Source: JAZNBI01 sp045586995 | GTDB taxonomy: Bacteria; Bacillota; Clostridia; Oscillospirales; CAG-272 | Reading direction: 5' to 3' | DNA length: 6,534 nt | NCBI GenBank assembly: GCA_045586995.1 | Contig: JAZNBI010000111.1 | Coordinates: 1-6,534 of the forward strand | Part shown: positions 6,146-6,534 of the stretch, piece by piece | Position numbering within the stretch: position 1 is the stretch's first letter | Layout: every line of letters starts with the position of its first letter | Position numbers and translations under genes: made by a program | The notes under the pieces: generated by a model | The model's input: the letters and a program-made list of their open reading frames with translations, nothing else | Told to the model about the DNA's origin: nothing | Databases searched by the model: none

Positions 6146-6187
6146 AAAGAAGCAGTGTGGTTTACCCACACTGCTTCTTTGTTTTAT
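6146..6187 (+). terminator. Rho-independent terminator of gapA
   Basis: AAAGAAGCAGTGTGG (6146-6160) pairs perfectly over 15 bp with CCACACTGCTTCTTT (6166-6180) around the loop TTTAC. It is followed by GTTTTATT. The hairpin starts 12 bases after the gapA stop codon. On the minus strand the stem is followed by ATAAAATAT, so termination of the converging gene at this hairpin is possible but weaker. Confidence 0.95.
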
Positions 6188-6204
6188 TATGTATTTGCTT
6201 TTAT

Positions 6205-6468
6205 TTACGAATATTTTGTGCCGTCTGACAAATATTTACCGTCTATGACTATATCAACATCTCCTCCACCATATATCAAGAGGATGCACTGCTTTTCACC
6301 TAGGCGGAATATTTCCTTTCTTCCCGTAAAGAAGCCGAACCTTTTTTTAGGAAGTACAAATTCATCTCCGTCAATAATTATTATCTGCTCGGAGGACGCC
6401 GATCTGGCTATTCTTTCGACTGTGTGATTTTCGCCATCGATTTCAATATCCCACTTTTGATGCTTCAT
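6205..6468 (-). CDS. Small protein of unknown function, beta-rich
   Basis: An 87-residue protein that I do not recognise with confidence. It has no signal peptide, no membrane segment and no catalytic motif; its single cysteine is Cys61. The residue pattern alternates short hydrophobic stretches with turns (KWDIEIDGENHTVE at 5-18, EQIIIIDGDEFVLPKK at 27-42, FFTGRKEIFRLGEKQCILLI at 46-65, VDIVIDGKYLSDG at 71-83), suggesting an all-beta fold. The W-x-I-x-(I)DGEN opening, the F-x-LG-x4-C segment and the IxIDGK end faintly recall a FAIM-type beta domain; this is from memory and unproven. The ATG at 6468 is the only methionine. An AAGGG lies upstream, but about 13 bases away, so the ribosome binding site is weak. 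The gene converges on gapA and ends 17 bases from its terminator. Its length and the sensible protein composition support a real gene. Confidence 0.7.
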   Translation of the reverse strand: MKHQKWDIEIDGENHTVERIARSASSEQIIIIDGDEFVLPKKRFGFFTGRKEIFRLGEKQCILLIYGGGDVDIVIDGKYLSDGTKYS

Positions 6469-6491
6469 TATATATGTCCAACCCTTCTTTT

Positions 6492-6520
6492 ACTAAATCA
6501 CTCGGCAAAATTATTGTAAA
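6492..6520 (-). promoter_or_regulatory. Possible promoter of the small minus-strand gene
   Basis: On the minus strand TTTACA (6520-6515, five of six consensus bases) and TTTAGT (6497-6492, four of six) are 17 bases apart. Transcription would start near 6485, about 17 bases before the ATG, a short leader. The weak -10 makes this tentative, and the gene could equally be read from beyond the window. Confidence 0.3.
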
Positions 6521-6534
6521 TATACATATAGTCG

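Noticed and set aside
5111..6169. 352-codon open frame antisense to gapA
   Set aside because: It lies fully opposite a textbook GAPDH gene, has no family-like motifs, an odd Cys/Val/Asn-rich composition and no clear ribosome binding site. It is explained by the strong codon bias of gapA.
6467..6472. TATAAT on the minus strand overlapping the start codon of the small gene
   Set aside because: Transcription from it would begin inside the gene after its only methionine, and no -35 hexamer lies 17 bases upstream.

Overview
The window reads as ordinary chromosome of a low-GC Gram-positive bacterium, most likely a Clostridia (Oscillospiraceae/Ruminococcaceae-like) species. The grounds are the AT-rich intergenic DNA, GGAGG-type ribosome binding sites, near-perfect TTGACA-N17-TATAAT promoters, the yceD-rpmF gene pair, a short archaeal-type prolyl-tRNA synthetase, a DUF4830-like protein and a SEDS protein with a clostridial-looking C-terminal motif. 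Genus cannot be fixed from the sequence alone. No mobile element, CRISPR array, tRNA or rRNA gene was seen.

Layout. Positions 1-4021 are all minus strand. In transcription order they are proS (prolyl-tRNA synthetase) with a hairpin terminator, rodA (SEDS glycosyltransferase), a single-pass membrane protein resembling DUF4830, yceD (DUF177), and rpmF (ribosomal protein L32, cut by the window edge). proS and yceD each have a consensus sigma-A promoter. rodA and the DUF4830-like gene may share a transcript, since no terminator separates them. From 4183 the plus strand carries a tagA/wecG-family glycosyltransferase and then gapA (glyceraldehyde-3-phosphate dehydrogenase). gapA has its own promoter, a hairpin at the predicted mRNA 5' end and a strong terminator. 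A small minus-strand gene of unknown function (6205-6468) converges on gapA.

The genes serve core functions: translation (proS, rpmF, and yceD, linked to 23S rRNA accumulation in other bacteria), envelope synthesis (rodA, the tagA-like gene, possibly the DUF4830-like protein) and glycolysis (gapA). gapA has visibly different codon choice from its neighbours, as expected of a highly expressed gene.

Four start codons are better placed downstream of the longest possible ORF start, because a Shine-Dalgarno sequence lies between the outer and inner start (yceD, DUF4830-like, rodA, gapA). No clearly new biological system is visible. The points most worth a second look are the 5'-terminal hairpin of gapA, the rodA/DUF4830 pairing, the 87-residue protein with a faint FAIM-like pattern, and the hairpin beside the rpmF ribosome binding site.
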